Below, piece after piece: positions 63,832 through 64,000 of a stretch of DNA of 64,000 bases (the first letter of the stretch is position 1; the number at the start of each line of letters is the position of its first letter). The stretch is from Micromonospora echinofusca. GTDB taxonomy: Bacteria > Actinomycetota > Actinomycetes > Mycobacteriales > Micromonosporaceae. The notes beneath the pieces were generated by a model, which was given only the letters and a program-made list of their open reading frames with translations, searched no databases and was not told the origin of the DNA. The DNA lies in contig NZ_LT607733.1 of assembly GCF_900091445.1 (NCBI RefSeq), positions 6,740,001 to 6,804,000 of the forward strand, in the 5' to 3' direction. Made by a program: the position numbers and the translations under genes.

Positions 63832-64000
63832 TCAGGGCGTTCCCGCGCCCGGGCTCGTGGCCGGTTCCGTGGTCGGCTCCGGCGTCGCCGTGCCGAGCGG
63901 CTCGGCGACGACCACCGGCCCGGCCAGCTGGACCGTCGCCGGGGCCGGCGCGGGCGTGCCCGCGAGCAGCAGCGTGCCGGACGCGGTGTGCACCGCCGTG
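63832..64000 (-). CDS. C-terminal end of a Pro/Thr/Ala-rich protein (runs out of the window)
   Basis: The frame closed by TGA at 63834-63832 stays open to the window edge: TAVHTASGTLLLAGTPAPAP, then VVVAEPLGTATPEPTTEPAT and GAGTP at the end. A Pro/Thr-rich tail like this often belongs to a secreted or surface protein. Nothing else can be said without the upstream part. Confidence 0.55.
   Translation of the reverse strand, partial: TAVHTASGTLLLAGTPAPAPATVQLAGPVVVAEPLGTATPEPTTEPATSPGAGTP

Overview
The window is about 72% G+C. It looks like chromosomal DNA from an actinobacterium, most likely the Micromonosporaceae (Micromonospora-like); that placement is inferred from gene content and order, not from a database match. 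Signs include frequent GTG starts, short stop/start overlaps, the order tRNA-Ser / SRP RNA / dnaX / ybaB / recR, an XRE-DUF5753 + DUF397 pair, and a cell-envelope cluster resembling the mycobacterial aftD neighbourhood.

Layout. 1-780: 3' end of a 23S rRNA gene, 5S rRNA and terminator. 1.2-21.4 kb: envelope and polysaccharide genes: a VanW peptidoglycan-binding protein, NudC, a Wzx-like flippase, an FkbM methyltransferase, large GT-C-like membrane proteins, a DUF2613 peptide, a GT4 glycosyltransferase, then an operon-like run VWA / AftD / SAM methyltransferase with a DUF3068 gene behind it. 21.4-33.4 kb: housekeeping and secreted functions: DUF885 peptidase, EamA transporter, PHP/PolX-like protein, a secreted GH81 glucanase with an upstream LacI-type palindrome, an M23 lipoprotein, TadA and its partner, a TetR/thioesterase pair and DeoD.

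33.5-40.9 kb: an integrated element of about 7.3 kb in the 3' end of tRNA-Ser(CGA), bounded by a 62-bp perfect direct repeat. It carries a tyrosine integrase, an excisionase, eleven copies of a 9-bp iteron, a frameshifted replication-helicase-like gene, an 888-bp IS5-type insertion and, next to the right repeat, a visibly AT-richer two-gene cassette: a ParA-like ATPase and a HEPN protein with an intact R-x4-H motif. I know no characterised two-gene system of this composition; it is the best candidate here for an undescribed defence or toxin system. No transfer gene is visible, so the element looks degraded or mobilisable rather than self-transmissible.

41-46.4 kb: small actinobacterial genes, including an XRE-type regulator apparently split by an in-frame TAG from its DUF5753 domain. 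46.4-52.1 kb: tRNA-Ser(GGA), SRP RNA, dnaX with perfect tandem repeats in its linker, a DUF2332 gene, ybaB and recR. 52.4-58.5 kb: a complete five-gene peptide-type ABC importer with a perfect 17-bp hairpin after the binding-protein gene. 58.5-64 kb: a small acidic protein, an HNH lipoprotein, an MFS exporter, leuA preceded by a short Leu-Leu-Leu leader peptide and hairpin, a nitroreductase, and the 3' end of a gene leaving the window.
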